This document shows positions 62,920-64,000 of a stretch of 64,000 bases of DNA, piece after piece. This DNA is from a virus. The notes beneath the pieces were generated by a model that saw nothing but the letters and a program-made list of their open reading frames with translations, ran no database searches and was not told the origin of the DNA. Positions within the stretch are counted from its first letter, which is position 1. Every line of letters starts with the position of its first letter. The translations under genes were made by a program, and so were the position numbers. The stretch covers positions 1-64,000 of IMG/VR virus record IMGVR_UViG_3300043772_001024, one strand, 5' to 3'.

Positions 62920-64000
62920 TTAAGGACAAGAATAATTTTTAATATCTGTTGTACATGGATCTAAATATGCAATAAGCCCATCAAGTTGTACCCAACCAAA
63001 TCCACCAACATTAGTTTCATTATTAGCATCACAACTAAATGGATATGTTAATGTTGCATCGTAGTCTAATGTAACTGCTTGAGCACCTGATGCTGGTGAA
63101 CTATTCATTACACTAGATGCACTCTGATATAATGGAACATATTCTCCAGATCTTACATGTGATATAACATTATTTGCAATAGATGTGCTATATGGATTAC
63201 CTATAGTCCCACCTGTTCCTGCTGATTCTTCATAATCTTTTATTAATGTTAATATTAATGTTTTATTTGAAGTAATGATTGGTTTTACTAAAGTAGTTAG
63301 CATACCACTGTATAATGGTACAGAACTTATGTTTATAAATCTATAAGCTAATGTATAATTTAGAAAATAACTATTATCAAAATTAGTTCCTGCATCAACT
63401 ATAGAAGTTGGTATAACTGACAAACCTTGATTAAATGTAATTGAACCACCAGAGTTTAATACTACTGATCCAGGACCAGCTTGTGATGGAGCTACTGTTG
63501 TGTTTAAGAAATAAGTATCAGTTAGTGGTGCTGATCCATTATAATCCCATATCAATGGTTGATTACTATTTAAAGGATCTTGTAAAGGAATCATTACAAC
63601 CCCTCTAAAATGAACAGCATTTCCTATTCTTCTACATTGAGGTACTTTTTTATTTGCAATATTAAATGTCCCATACCATGCAAATCCATCTAGATCCACC
63701 CAACCTGTATCTTGTATATTTGCAGTTAATACTCCGGCAGTCAAATCTAAATTTACACTGCTTGTATTACTTGTGCTTACAAGTCCAGTACTAACTGCAG
63801 CATATACATCACATATTACAATCCAAGCATTAGTAATGCTTTCTGCAAGAGTTGCTGGAACAGGAGTCCAATTTGGATCTGTAGTTACATCTGTTCCAAA
63901 AGCACATGCTGGAACTAATGCATTACCAATATCTGCTGGAGTACCTAATACACCTAACAAAGAACAATAACCACCAGCTACACTATTTATTAATTGATCT
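62920..64000 (-). CDS. Tail-fibre-like protein, N-terminus beyond the window edge
   Basis: The frame is open to the right edge (reading DQLINSVAGGYCSLLG into the visible part), so only the C-terminal ~360 residues are seen; the TTG-initiated start at 63960 is not real. It is rich in Ser, Thr, Asn, Gly and Val, with beta-strand periodicity. Two GWV-x-LDG motifs (GWVDLDGFAWY and GWVQLDGLIAY) flank the visible part. Composition and its place next to the Cys-rich gene suggest a tail fibre or appendage. Confidence 0.65.
   Translation of the reverse strand, partial: DQLINSVAGGYCSLLGVLGTPADIGNALVPACAFGTDVTTDPNWTPVPATLAESITNAWIVICDVYAAVSTGLVSTSNTSSVNLDLTAGVLTANIQDTGWVDLDGFAWYGTFNIANKKVPQCRRIGNAVHFRGVVMIPLQDPLNSNQPLIWDYNGSAPLTDTYFLNTTVAPSQAGPGSVVLNSGGSITFNQGLSVIPTSIVDAGTNFDNSYFLNYTLAYRFINISSVPLYSGMLTTLVKPIITSNKTLILTLIKDYEESAGTGGTIGNPYSTSIANNVISHVRSGEYVPLYQSASSVMNSSPASGAQAVTLDYDATLTYPFSCDANNETNVGGFGWVQLDGLIAYLDPCTTDIKNYSCP

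Noticed and set aside
1-64000. Stop-codon reassignment (TAG or TGA read as amino acid), known in some gut crAss-like phages
   Set aside because: TAA, TAG and TGA all end genes with sensible neighbours (for example TAG 1308-1310 and 18836-18838, TGA 2934-2936 and 4816-4818), and the long frames have no internal TAG/TGA.
1-64000. CRISPR arrays, insertion sequences, integrase, attachment sites
   Set aside because: No regularly spaced direct repeats, transposase or recombinase motifs were seen in either strand. The only repeats are coding ones in the 1342-aa gene.

Overview
The window is a 64 kb, AT-rich, densely coding segment of a tailed phage. It looks like a crAss-like phage (Crassvirales) with a Bacteroidota host. 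Four things support this. (1) Two long, oppositely oriented gene blocks converge near 19.0 kb. (2) There are three consecutive giant genes (2046, 3264 and 2758 codons), one of them carrying the DFDVD catalytic motif of crAss-type two-barrel RNA polymerases. (3) A huge P22 gp10-like tail protein sits next to small ring-type proteins. (4) Start codons are preceded by A-rich tracts rather than Shine-Dalgarno sequences, as in Bacteroidota. TAA, TAG and TGA are all used as ordinary stops, so the standard bacterial code fits. I saw no integrase, tRNA, CRISPR array or insertion sequence. Major capsid protein, portal and terminase genes are not in the window and presumably lie outside it.

Positions 1-18989 (+ strand, with one exception) hold the replication and metabolism block. 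It starts with small accessory genes (zinc ribbon, HTH-like, possible NinB-like). Next come a uracil-DNA glycosylase, a DnaB-type helicase, a Sak4-like RecA-fold ATPase, a candidate ssDNA-binding protein and a TOPRIM primase. Then follow a GIY-YIG-like protein, a lipoprotein, a zincin-VWA protein paired with a MoxR-type AAA+ ATPase, and a PD-(D/E)XK exonuclease. The block ends with a zinc ribbon, a family B DNA polymerase with 3'-5' exonuclease motifs, and a MazG-like NTP pyrophosphatase. Start-stop overlaps are frequent, and G/C stem-loop terminators divide the block into sub-operons. One gene (1297-1617) runs against the block.

Positions 19021-64000 (- strand) hold the virion block. Read in its own direction (right to left) it contains: a tail-fibre-like gene cut by the window edge, a Cys-rich small protein, three small ring/connector-type proteins, the 1855-aa tail muzzle-type protein, a 322-aa protein with an internal duplication, two glycine-rich repeat-bearing proteins (1342 and 885 aa), a 1179-aa candidate cargo protein, then the three giants and a tiny basic protein. 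The giants combine enzymatic modules: a PD-(D/E)XK nuclease in the 2046-aa protein; a zincin motif and the RNAP core in the 3264-aa protein; a polyvalent-protein 'EIQSDW'-type domain, two zincin motifs and a LysM-like repeat in the 2758-aa protein. By analogy with crAss-like phages, these would be packaged in the virion and delivered with the DNA, the RNAP transcribing the early block.

Nearly all bases are coding. The longest gaps are about 90-120 bp and hold terminators or candidate promoters. Family assignments come from motif recognition by eye, without database searches.
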